From: RYN-230 sp963813975 | Lineage (GTDB): Bacteria > Actinomycetota > Actinomycetes > Streptosporangiales > Streptosporangiaceae | Assembly (NCBI GenBank): GCA_963813975.1 | Contig: CAWFAP010000004.1 | Location: 434,001-498,000, forward strand | Length of the DNA stretch: 64,000 nt | Reading direction: 5' to 3' | Shown: positions 16,977-25,031 of the stretch, piece after piece | How positions within the stretch are numbered: the stretch's first letter is position 1 | Layout: every line of letters starts with the position of its first letter | Program-made: the position numbers and the translations under genes | The notes under the pieces: model-generated | What the model was told of the DNA's origin: nothing | Databases searched by the model: none | What the model saw: the letters and a program-made list of their open reading frames with translations, nothing else

Positions 16977-18745
16977 CACGTCTCCTCGCTGTCCGCCGCG
17001 GGGGAGCCTGCCCGCCGCGGCAGTGGCGGCCCAGCGGTGCCCGGCGGCTCGGGCAGGTCGTCCCGCCGTCCGCGCCGCCAGCCCGTCTGCAGGGACGCCG
17101 CGAGGTCGCGGGCCTGCTCCGGGCTGCGGCCGTCGGACGGGGCCGCAGTCCGCTCCGGGCCGTCGGTCGCGAGACTGTCCCGCAAATGCGGAGACAGGCT
17201 CGCCTGACGGGTGCGGTGCGGCAGCCCGCGGCGCGGTGCGCCCCCGTTGCCCCCTGGCTGGCCCGGGCCAGCGGGCTGGCCGTTGCTTCCTGGCTGGGCT
17301 GTGCTGGCGGCCCCGGCGCGGCCGGGCTGCACGGGGCCGGCGGCCTGCGCGGGGCTGGCGGACTGCGCGGCGCGGCCCGGCTGGATGGTGGTCTCCGGCC
17401 GCGGCGTGCCCCCGGGCTGAGCCATGATTCCCGGCTGGGCCGCGCCGGCCAGCGGCGGCGGGACGGCGCGCCTGCCGGTCAGGGCGAGCGCCGCGCCTGG
17501 GCCGAGGTCCAGCGCGGCGGGCCGCACGGTACCCCGGCGCGCCGCGGGCAGTGCGCCGGTGTCCGCGGCCGTGGACGCGGACACGAGCACGATGACGCTG
17601 GCGGGCATCAGCACGATCGCCGTGGTGCCGCCATAGGGTGACCGGCGCAGCGAGACCCGGACGCCGTGCCGGGCGGCCAGCTTCGCGCCGACGAACAGGC
17701 CGAGCCGGTCCGCGTTGGCGAGATCGAAGTCCGGCGGCTGGGCGAGCTGCTGATTGAGCTCCGCCAGCTGCGCGGGCTCGATGCCCAGCCCGCGGTCGTC
17801 AATTTCCACAGCGAAGCCGTTGGCCACACGTTCCGCCCGGACCTCGACCCGGGTGCCGGACGGGGAGAACATGGTCGCGTTCTCGATCAGCTCGGCCAGC
17901 AGGTGGATCATGTCCGCGACGGCCGGGGCGGCCACCGCATCCTCCGACGTGGTGAGGACCGTGACCCGGCGGTAGTCCTCGACCTCGGCCATGGCCGCCC
18001 GGATGACGTCGATAATGGGCACCGGCTCGGTCCAGGACCGGCCGGGCGCCGCCCCGGACAGGATGGCCAGGCTTTCCGCGTGACGGCGCATCCGGGTGGT
18101 GAGGTGATCCAGCGCGAACAGGTCGGCCAGCGCCGCGGGGTCGGACGCCTTCTGTTCCAGCGTGTCGATCAGCCGCAGCTGCCGCTGGAGCAGTGACTGG
18201 TTGCGCCGGGCCAGGCTGACGAAGACCTGGCGCAGGCCGTTGCGCAGCCCGGCCTCGCCGGCCGCCGCCCCGCTGGCGGTCCGCTCCAGGCTGGCCACCG
18301 CCGAGAGGGCCTGGGCGACCTCCGCGTTCCGCGGCCGCCTCGCGGACTGCGGCGGGCCGGGCGCGAGGGGCGGGACGCCGGCGTCCCCGCTGCGCAGCCG
18401 GTCCAGCAACTGCGGAAGCTGCTCGTCCGCGGAGCGGCGGGCCGAAGCCGCCAGGCTCGCGATATCGCGCGACAGCCTGTAGGAGAAGCGGCCCATCAGA
18501 ATGACGCACACCAGGCCGATGACGAGGCCCGCGCCGACCAGGATCGTTAATGCGACGACTTCCCGGTGATCTGGTGACCAGAAGCCATGCCCATGCAGCG
18601 AGCTGCCCAGCACCGCGCCCGCGGCCAGCGCCCAGAGCAAGATCAGGCAGATGGCCGGGATGGCGACGGTGGCGGCGAAAGTGAACCTGATCGTCCGGCG
18701 CACGGCGTCTGGCTGCTGGGAGCCCGCCGAGCTGGATATGCCCAT
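16976..18745 (-). CDS. cvnA: conservon sensor-like histidine kinase (CvnA type)
   Basis: 589 residues from the ATG at 18745 (AGGAG seven bases upstream). Two membrane segments (TFAATVAIPAICLILLWALA and VVALTILVGAGLVIGLVCVI) flank a very short extracytoplasmic loop. A long helical region follows, then an HATPase domain with N-box-like ELIENATMFSPSGTRV and DDRGLGIEPAQL. No canonical H-box is evident, as is usual for CvnA proteins. The last 170 residues are Pro/Gly/Ala/Gln-rich and disordered, with many AQPG-like repeats. It is the first gene of the conservon; an in-frame ATG 28 codons upstream is less well supported. Confidence 0.9.
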   Translation of the reverse strand: MGISSSAGSQQPDAVRRTIRFTFAATVAIPAICLILLWALAAGAVLGSSLHGHGFWSPDHREVVALTILVGAGLVIGLVCVILMGRFSYRLSRDIASLAASARRSADEQLPQLLDRLRSGDAGVPPLAPGPPQSARRPRNAEVAQALSAVASLERTASGAAAGEAGLRNGLRQVFVSLARRNQSLLQRQLRLIDTLEQKASDPAALADLFALDHLTTRMRRHAESLAILSGAAPGRSWTEPVPIIDVIRAAMAEVEDYRRVTVLTTSEDAVAAPAVADMIHLLAELIENATMFSPSGTRVEVRAERVANGFAVEIDDRGLGIEPAQLAELNQQLAQPPDFDLANADRLGLFVGAKLAARHGVRVSLRRSPYGGTTAIVLMPASVIVLVSASTAADTGALPAARRGTVRPAALDLGPGAALALTGRRAVPPPLAGAAQPGIMAQPGGTPRPETTIQPGRAAQSASPAQAAGPVQPGRAGAASTAQPGSNGQPAGPGQPGGNGGAPRRGLPHRTRQASLSPHLRDSLATDGPERTAAPSDGRSPEQARDLAASLQTGWRRGRRDDLPEPPGTAGPPLPRRAGSPAADSEET

Positions 18746-18817
18746 CTGGTCACTCCTGGATCGATCCCGAGCCCCGGAATCCGTCACTGCCCAACCGGAC
18801 GCTACCGTAGGCGCCCT

Positions 18818-18845
18818 ATCCTGTGCCATTAAGCACTAATTGTCA
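18818..18845 (-). promoter_or_regulatory. candidate promoter of the conservon
   Basis: On the minus strand TGACAA (18840-18845) and CAGGAT (18818-18823) are separated by 16 bp, about 75 bp ahead of the cvnA start. CAGGAT resembles the TAGGAT-like -10 used in actinomycetes. The region is the only AT-richer stretch upstream of the operon. Confidence 0.4.
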
Positions 18846-18935
18846 TCGCGCTTCATGGAATTGCTGACCGGTTAGCCGGACTGTTACGCCGTGCCCATCC
18901 GGCCCCGGCCGTGGCTGAGCTCGATGGGGAACGGC

Positions 18936-19898
18936 TCAGGTCACGCCGATCGCGTCGAGTTTCTCCCCGATGTACTCGTGCGCGGTCACCGGCGGGAAGC
19001 TGGTGCGGCCGATCGGGGCGGGGAGCGACTCCACCACGGCGTCGTGGTTGGCCTCGTAGAAGAAGATCAGCGAGAGCAGGTCCTCGTTCGGCGCCTCAGC
19101 CTGCGGGGGCAGCACCCGGTGCCGGGTGGACCGCCAGCGGTCGCCGGTCCAGCGGGCGAGCAGATCGCCGATGTTGACGGTCAGCGCGGCGGGATCGTAG
19201 GGAGCATCGATCCACGTCCCGTCGAGCGTGTAGATCTGCAGGCCGCCGCGGCCTGGCTCCCGGTCGAGCACGGTGACGGTGCCGAAGTCGGTGTGCGGGC
19301 CGATCCGGTACTGGCCGGGTTCCGGGGGCCGGGACGGGTCGGCCGGCGGGTACCAGTTGAGGTTCACCCCGTAGGTGGGGTGATCGAGGAATGGCGCGAA
19401 GAAGCCGGCCGGCAGGCCCAGCGCCACGCCGCACAATGCCATCAGCTGATCCGACAGCGCGTGCATCCGGCCGATGTAGTCGGTGACCACCGGCCGGAGC
19501 CGCGGGACCTCGGCCGGCCACACGTTGGGCCGGAACCAGCGGGCATCGATCTCGGCGTCACCGGTTGGCTGGTCGGCGGCGAGCGAGAACGATTCCTTCA
19601 GATCCGGCGGTGTGGCCGTGCCCTCCGCGTACCCGTTGGCCTCCGCGCCGGGCGGGATCCAGCCGCGCCCGCCCACCGTGATCGCGTACCGGGACTTGAC
19701 CTCCGCGGGCAGCGCGAAGAACTCGCGGGCCGTGGCGCGGGTCTGCGCCCGCACCACCGCGGGCACGCGGTGGCCGGTGATGAGCAGGAACCCCGACGAG
19801 CGCAGGGCCTCGTCCACCTGGCGGGCGACCCCGGCCCGGTCCTGGGTGCCGCCCTCGTACCAGGGCGTCAGGTCGATGACGGGGACGGTCGCAGGCAC
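18936..19898 (-). CDS. isopenicillin N synthase-like non-haem iron oxygenase
   Basis: 320 residues with DIOX_N (4-120) and the jelly-roll iron domain. Iron ligands are His202 and Asp204 (GPHTDFGTVTVL) and His260 (STRHRV). The family usually carries an R-x-S motif that binds the carboxylate of 2-oxoglutarate or substrate; here the equivalent positions read LLS (EDLLSLIFF), so the arginine is missing. The GTG start at 19898 follows GGAAGGA. The gene is third in a minus-strand series after the amidohydrolase and aminotransferase genes (67 bp gap). The substrate is unknown. Confidence 0.82.
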   Translation of the reverse strand: MPATVPVIDLTPWYEGGTQDRAGVARQVDEALRSSGFLLITGHRVPAVVRAQTRATAREFFALPAEVKSRYAITVGGRGWIPPGAEANGYAEGTATPPDLKESFSLAADQPTGDAEIDARWFRPNVWPAEVPRLRPVVTDYIGRMHALSDQLMALCGVALGLPAGFFAPFLDHPTYGVNLNWYPPADPSRPPEPGQYRIGPHTDFGTVTVLDREPGRGGLQIYTLDGTWIDAPYDPAALTVNIGDLLARWTGDRWRSTRHRVLPPQAEAPNEDLLSLIFFYEANHDAVVESLPAPIGRTSFPPVTAHEYIGEKLDAIGVT

Positions 19899-19965
19899 GG
19901 CATCGGTCCTTCCGGTGGTGGCCAGGGTGCCCCCATTGTCCCCCGGCCCGGCCGGCGGGCCACGG

Positions 19966-21138
19966 TCAGCGGTTGGCCATGGCCTGCCCTAGCTGGCGGA
20001 CGATATCGATCAGGACCGGCCGGGGAGTGGCGAAGTTGAGCCGCACATGCCCCGCGCCCGCTTCCCCGAACGCCGGCCCGTCGTTGACCAGCACCCGGGC
20101 CTTGTCCAGGAAGAACTCACCGGGGCTGTCCCCCAGCTCCAGCACGCGGCAGTCCAGCCAGGCCAGGTAGGTGCCCTCCGGCGGCTGGTAGCCGACCCCG
20201 GGCAGGAACTCGTCGAGCAGGTTCCCGAGCATTGCCCGGCTCCCGTCCAGGTAGTCCAGAACCCCGGCGAGCCAGTCCTGCCCGGCGGTGAACGCCGCGA
20301 TGTTGGCGTGCACGCCGGGAGTGCTCGCGCCGTGCTCGATGATCCGGCCCGCCTCGGCCCAGAGCTCGTGGTCCGCGTCGTTGCTCAGGATGAGCTGGGC
20401 GCACTTCAGGCCGGGCAGGTTCCAGCCCTTGGACGCCGAGGTCGAGGTCAGGGCGTGCCCGGCCGTGACCTCGCTGAGCGAGGCATACGGGATGTGATGA
20501 TGCCCCGGGTAGGTGAGCGGCGCGTGGATCTCGTCGGCGAACACCCGGCCGCCGTGCCGCTCCACGACCTCGCTGACCTCGGCCAGCTCGGCCCGGGTGT
20601 ACACCCGGCCTACCGGGTTGCACGGGTTGCACAGGATCAGCAGGTGGCCGCCCGCGCGGAACGCCGCGCCGATGCCGTCCAGATCGAGGACGGCCCGGCC
20701 GCCGGCCGTGGTCATCGGCACCTGGATGATCGCCCGGCCCAGGAGCGGCGGCACGCTCAGGAACGGCATGTAGGCCGGGGTGGGCAGGATCACCGGGCTG
20801 CCCGGGCGGGAGAACAGGGTGATCGCCGCTTCGAGGCCCTTGATGACGTCGGGCAGCGGTCGGATCCGGTCCGGGTCCACGGCCCAGCCGTGCCGGTCCG
20901 CCAGCCATGCCGAGCAGGCCTCGGCCATCCGCTGGGCCGTGGCGGGCGGGAGGTACCCGAAGTCCTGCCGCGCGATAACCCCGCGGAGCGCCGCATCCAC
21001 CTCGGGGGCGGTGCCGAAATCCATCTCGGCGACGAACGCCCCGAGCACGTCGGGGCCGGCGAAGGTCCACTTCAGGCCGCCCCGGCGGCGCAGTTCGGCG
21101 ATGGTGATCCGGTCGAGCGACCCGGCGAGCCCGGTCAT
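19966..21138 (-). CDS. MalY/PatB-type PLP aminotransferase (cystathionine beta-lyase-like)
   Basis: 390 residues of a fold-type I PLP enzyme. The schiff-base lysine is Lys237 in STSASKGWNLPGLKCA. The phosphate and ring contacts include NPCNPVGRVY (171-180) and ADEIHAPL (201-208). The N-terminal WTFAGPDVLGAFVAEMDF block is typical of MalY/PatB C-S lyases, which split cystathionine or related thioethers into a thiol, pyruvate and ammonia. Its ATG overlaps the amidohydrolase stop (ATGA), which indicates translational coupling. The shared operon suggests a small catabolic or tailoring pathway. Confidence 0.87.
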   Translation of the reverse strand: MTGLAGSLDRITIAELRRRGGLKWTFAGPDVLGAFVAEMDFGTAPEVDAALRGVIARQDFGYLPPATAQRMAEACSAWLADRHGWAVDPDRIRPLPDVIKGLEAAITLFSRPGSPVILPTPAYMPFLSVPPLLGRAIIQVPMTTAGGRAVLDLDGIGAAFRAGGHLLILCNPCNPVGRVYTRAELAEVSEVVERHGGRVFADEIHAPLTYPGHHHIPYASLSEVTAGHALTSTSASKGWNLPGLKCAQLILSNDADHELWAEAGRIIEHGASTPGVHANIAAFTAGQDWLAGVLDYLDGSRAMLGNLLDEFLPGVGYQPPEGTYLAWLDCRVLELGDSPGEFFLDKARVLVNDGPAFGEAGAGHVRLNFATPRPVLIDIVRQLGQAMANR

Positions 21139-22202
21139 CGGGGGCCGGGCCCGGCCGGGGCGGCCAGCGCGCCGGCCTGGACCCGGTGCAGCGCGGGACG
21201 GTGCTCCGCGCCGCGGGCCACCACCAGCTCCACATGGTGCAGGACAGAGATATCGGCCCGCGGGTCGCCGCGGACCGCGATGAGGTCCGCGTCCTTGCCC
21301 GGCTCGATGCTCCCGGTCCGGTCGTCCACGCCCAGCGCCCGGGCCGCCCGCAGGGTGGCCGCGTCGAGGATCTCCGCCGCGGGCAGGCCCACGATCGCCA
21401 GCGCCTCCAGGCCCGACACGTAAGCGCCGTGCGGGCAGTTGTCGATCCCGGCGTCCGTGCCCGCGATGATCTGCGCGCCGCCCGAATACAGTCCCATGAT
21501 CACCTTGTCCAGGGCGTCGCCGAAACGGTCACGCATCGTCAGCGCGTGCACGTTCATGGTCGGGCAAACGTATATGCCCGCGGCGGCGATCTCATCCACC
21601 ACGGCCGGGTCGAAATCCGAGCCGTACTGCCGGTCCGGCCCGGCGAACGAGCAGTGCTCGATGGTGTCCACCCGGGCCGCCACGGCCTGGGCAATGCCCG
21701 GCCTGCCGTGGGCGTGCGCGGCCACCCGCTTGCCGAGCCGGTGGGCCTCGGTCACCACCGCGCCCAATTCGGCCGGGCTGAGCGGCCGGGCCGCGGTCAC
21801 CAGCCGCGGCCCGTCGGCCATCCCGCTGGCGATCGCGGCGCGGACCGCGATGTCGAGGAAAGACCGGGCCCCCAGGTCCCGTGCCGTGGTGACCCCGGCC
21901 GAGAGCAGCTCACGGGCGCTGCGCAACATCAGGATCAGCTGCTCGGTATCGGTTTCCGCTTTCATCCGGGCCACCGGGTCCGGGCCGCCGTCGAAGCCGA
22001 GGTGGACGTGCGCATCCACCAGCCCGGGCATCAGGGTCAGGTCGCCGAGATCGACCACGTCCGGTGGGATGACGTGGTCCGCCGCGAGGGAGTCGACCGG
22101 ACCGGCCGCGACGATCCGGGAGCCGTCAACCAGCACCCCGGAGCGCGGGACGAGCTCACTGTGCGCGCCGGTCAGCAGCGCGCCGGTCTGGTAAAGGCGC
22201 AT
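21135..22202 (-). CDS. amidohydrolase family protein (imidazolonepropionase/prolidase-like), internally shortened
   Basis: 355 residues. It has the metal-binding DAHVHLG (around 66-72), the HAHG strand (KRVAAHAHGRPG), DTIEHCSF, and the catalytic GTDAGIDNCPHG. Relatives of this COG1228 group usually have about 400-410 residues. After GPRLVTAARPL they carry a TGGHxH segment and a VIKVMATGG strand. Here GPRLVTAARPL runs directly into SPAELGAVVTEAHRLGKR, so about 50 residues, including the strand that normally supplies the carboxylated lysine, appear to be missing in frame. Activity is therefore doubtful. The ATG at 22202 has GAGGGG seven bases upstream. Confidence 0.8.
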   Translation of the reverse strand: MRLYQTGALLTGAHSELVPRSGVLVDGSRIVAAGPVDSLAADHVIPPDVVDLGDLTLMPGLVDAHVHLGFDGGPDPVARMKAETDTEQLILMLRSARELLSAGVTTARDLGARSFLDIAVRAAIASGMADGPRLVTAARPLSPAELGAVVTEAHRLGKRVAAHAHGRPGIAQAVAARVDTIEHCSFAGPDRQYGSDFDPAVVDEIAAAGIYVCPTMNVHALTMRDRFGDALDKVIMGLYSGGAQIIAGTDAGIDNCPHGAYVSGLEALAIVGLPAAEILDAATLRAARALGVDDRTGSIEPGKDADLIAVRGDPRADISVLHHVELVVARGAEHRPALHRVQAGALAAPAGPGPR

Positions 22203-22605
22203 GGCCAACCCCTCTGGCCGCCAGCAATGAGTAGCCGGGAACTCCGCGCACAGACAACAATCAGCTAGCCCCGACGCTAAGACGGAGGGCAGCTCCGGTC
22301 AATGGGCGGCCCGCAGGCGAAACCCGGCAGTAATGCGGTGCGCCGTTGTTTTATCTGGCGGAAACTTCGGGGGTGGCGCGGGCCGGAGGGTTCCGGGCCA
22401 GGGTCGGCGGCAAAGAGCCTGAGGCAAAGGCCCGGGCAAAGGCCCGTCGCGGCAAAGTCGGCCCGCAGGGCTGGGGGGCGCGGCCGGCCCCTTTGGGAAA
22501 GGAGCCGTCAGCGGGTATTTGGTAACATCACGACTTGCCTACCAGGGGCGTGTGGCTCGGTGTCCAGCCCGGCCGGAGCCGCCCAGGCCCAGGGGAGTGA
22601 TCGGT
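22203..22605. other. intergenic region with four GGCAAAG repeats
   Basis: No gene is visible between the divergent amidohydrolase and membrane-protein genes. GGCAAAG occurs at 22409, 22423, 22435 and 22451, roughly every 12-16 bp in direct orientation. It could be a binding array or chance repetition. A less GC-rich stretch (GTATTTGGTAACATCACGAC, about 22514-22533) is the likely promoter of the downstream gene pair. Confidence 0.45.
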
Positions 22606-24681
22606 ATGAGCATGCCGCCAGCACCGGTCGCGGACGCGGCGGACCGGCGGGCCAGCCTGTTCACCCCGGGGCCCCGGCTGGGCTGGGTGTTCCGCGACCG
22701 CCGTCAGCTCGCCGCACCATTTCCCGAGCCCCGGCCTGACCTTGAGGCGATGCGGGCCGCCGCGGCCCAGCAGGCCGAATCGGCGGAAAAGGCGTACCGG
22801 AAGATCCGCAAATTCCTGGGCATCCCCAGCACCCTCCTGCTCGTCGTGCTGCTGCTGGCCAACGGCTGCGCCGCCAACATCAACGGCAGCGGTCCGCCGC
22901 TCGTCAGCGACCTGATCGCCCTGGTCATCTGCGGCCCCGGCATGACGCTCACCTTCCTGCGGTGGCGGAAGGCACGCCAGGCCGCCGCTGCGGCCGGCCG
23001 GGTTGCCGACGAGCACCAGCGGGCGGTCCACGCCTGGCAGCAACGCGAGGAGGCCTGGCAGCAGGGCGAGCTGAGCCGGCTGGATGACGTCAACGAGTGG
23101 GGCAGCGCCCAGCTCCCCGGGGGCACGCCGCGGGCCGACGTGTTCGGCGGCAGCCTGCGCGGCTGGCAGGCGCTGCTCACCACCCACGGCACCTCGCTGC
23201 TGGCCAGCCAGCCGGTGCTGACCGTGGACCTGACCGGTGAGGTGGTCAGCCAGGAACTCACCGACACCGCCCGCGCCGCGGGCGTGCCCGCGGCCCTCTG
23301 GCTGCTGCCCGCCCAGCTGGGCGCCTCGGGCGTGCTCGCCGGGCTGTCCGCAGCCCAGTTCGCGGACGCCCTGGCCGAGGCGGTCCACACGGGAGGCCCG
23401 GCCGGCACGGGCCGCGCCGAGCGGGCCGTGGACACCCGGGTCCTGGAGCAGCTGCACGGCGCCCTGGGCGGGGACGTCACCCCGGGTCGGCTGGCCGCGG
23501 CGGTCCGGGCCGCCCTTGGCCACGCCGACCACCCCGCCGTGCTCACCCCGGCGGAGCAGGCCCTCATCTCCTCCGAGCTGTTCCCGCCGGAGTACCGGCG
23601 CCAGATCGAGCCGAATTTAGTACGGATCGAGGCGTTCCTGACCGCGCTCGCCCAGCACACCGAGCCGCCCGGCCAGCCACCGGTCACCCCCGAGCCACCC
23701 GCCTACTACACCTGCCTGGCCCTGGAGCCCGCCGCCCGCAGCGCCCGCGCCGAGGTCCTGGCGGCCCTCGCGGTCCAGTGGCTGACCGTCCAGGTGACCA
23801 GCAGCAACGACCCGGCCCCGGCCGTCATCATCGTGGGCGCGGACGAGATCAGCCGGCCCCACCTGGAGCGGCTGGCCGGGGCGTGCGAGCGGCGCGGCGT
23901 CCCGCTGACGCTGCTGTTCCGCCATTTGCGCGAGACCGGCCTGGGCATGCTCGGCGGCGGCGCCGCCGCGTTCATGCGGCTCGGCCACCACGCCGAGGCG
24001 GAGCAGGCCGCGGCGTACATCGGCAGGCAGCACCGGTTCGTGATCTCGAACGTCACCGCTACCCTCGGCGGCAGCGACACGCACACGCTTACCCAGACCG
24101 AGGGCCAGACCGTCACCGACACCATCCACGTCGGCGGCCACCCGGGCTGGCCGGGTGGTTCCCGGCAGCGCGGGCCGCGGAGCGCGGGCCACGATGAGTC
24201 CCGGCGTCACTCCCGGAGCAGGTCGGTGGCCCGGAACTGGTCCACCGCCCGGTCCTGGGCCGAGAGCACCAACTGGAGCAACGCCGCGGCCAGCGAGCGG
24301 GTCTACGAGTACGCGGTCGAGCCCGCGGTGCTGCAGAATCTGCCCGACCAGGCGCTGCTACTGGTCACCCGGGGTTCCGGTGGCCCGGTGCTGACGTCCG
24401 TGGAATGTGACCCGGCCATCGTTACCCTGCCCCGGGTCAGCAGCGCGCCGCTGCCCGACCCGGCTGACGTGCGGCTGCCGGACCGGGCCGCTGGCCCCCT
24501 GACCGAGCCGGGACAGGCCGAACTATCCGGCCCGGGTGCCACCCTGGGTCAAACCGGCCCGGATCGCACCGCGCTAGGCCAGACTGCAGGGGTCCACGGT
24601 GCCCCCGGTGACCCGGCAGCGGGCCCGGCCCGGGATCCAGCCGACCGAGGAGTGAGATGGACCCGATCACGCTCATCGTGA
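22606..24681 (+). CDS. membrane protein with TraG/VirD4-like C-terminal region, no P-loop; unknown function
   Basis: 691 residues from the ATG at 22606 (AGGGGAG ahead). The N-terminal 75 residues are soluble. Two membrane segments follow (STLLLVVLLLANGC and SDLIALVICGPGMTLTFL, about 75-118), then an Ala/Gln/Glu-rich coiled coil (about 120-165) and a large cytoplasmic domain. The strand VLTVDLTG and the RHRFVI-type segment (GRQHRFVISNVTATLGGSDT) resemble conjugative coupling ATPases. No Walker A is present: GGSLRGWQALLTTHG stands where one would be expected. A Ser/Arg/Trp-rich patch and YEYAVEPAVLQNLPDQALLL follow. The tail overlaps the next gene by 25 bp. The function is unknown. Confidence 0.75.
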   Translation: MSMPPAPVADAADRRASLFTPGPRLGWVFRDRRQLAAPFPEPRPDLEAMRAAAAQQAESAEKAYRKIRKFLGIPSTLLLVVLLLANGCAANINGSGPPLVSDLIALVICGPGMTLTFLRWRKARQAAAAAGRVADEHQRAVHAWQQREEAWQQGELSRLDDVNEWGSAQLPGGTPRADVFGGSLRGWQALLTTHGTSLLASQPVLTVDLTGEVVSQELTDTARAAGVPAALWLLPAQLGASGVLAGLSAAQFADALAEAVHTGGPAGTGRAERAVDTRVLEQLHGALGGDVTPGRLAAAVRAALGHADHPAVLTPAEQALISSELFPPEYRRQIEPNLVRIEAFLTALAQHTEPPGQPPVTPEPPAYYTCLALEPAARSARAEVLAALAVQWLTVQVTSSNDPAPAVIIVGADEISRPHLERLAGACERRGVPLTLLFRHLRETGLGMLGGGAAAFMRLGHHAEAEQAAAYIGRQHRFVISNVTATLGGSDTHTLTQTEGQTVTDTIHVGGHPGWPGGSRQRGPRSAGHDESRRHSRSRSVARNWSTARSWAESTNWSNAAASERVYEYAVEPAVLQNLPDQALLLVTRGSGGPVLTSVECDPAIVTLPRVSSAPLPDPADVRLPDRAAGPLTEPGQAELSGPGATLGQTGPDRTALGQTAGVHGAPGDPAAGPARDPADRGVRWTRSRSS

Positions 24682-25031
24682 CCGCGCTGGCGGCCGGAGC
24701 CAGGGCCACGCACCGGGACGGTGCGCCGCCTGCCTTACCGGATCCCCGCGCCGCCGAAGCCTTACCGGATCCCCGCGCCGAACTGGTGACGCTCGCCCGG
24801 CAGCGGCTCAGCGGCCGCCCCAACGGTGGCATGGTGCTCAGGCAGCACGCGGAAGACCCCGCGAGGTGGTCCCGGGCGCTGGCCAAGGCGCTGGCCGCCG
24901 AGGGAGCGGACGGGGACGCCGGGCTGGTCACGGCCGCGCAGGCGGTGCTCCGGCTGACCGACGAAGCCGGGTCCAGCCGGGGCAAGTACGTCCTGGACGC
25001 AGCCCGCCCGTCCGGTCAGGCCCCCGCCTGA
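24657..25031 (+). CDS. small protein resembling bacterial RHIM-adaptor family, RHIM apparently missing
   Basis: 124 residues starting MDPITLIVTALAAGA with a GAGGAG site. That opening, the RQHAEDPARWSRALAKALAA helix and the DAGLVTAAQAVLRLTDEAG helix ending in GKYVLD match my recollection of a common actinomycete family. In it GKYxVD leads into a VQVGxxN-type RHIM amyloid motif. Here the protein instead stops after AARPSGQAPA, and a 15-bp-stem terminator overlaps the end. The middle has an ALPDPRA duplication encoded by a 20-bp repeat. The gene starts inside the preceding membrane-protein gene, so the two are surely co-expressed. The family call is from memory and needs a profile search. Confidence 0.6.
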   Translation: MDPITLIVTALAAGARATHRDGAPPALPDPRAAEALPDPRAELVTLARQRLSGRPNGGMVLRQHAEDPARWSRALAKALAAEGADGDAGLVTAAQAVLRLTDEAGSSRGKYVLDAARPSGQAPA

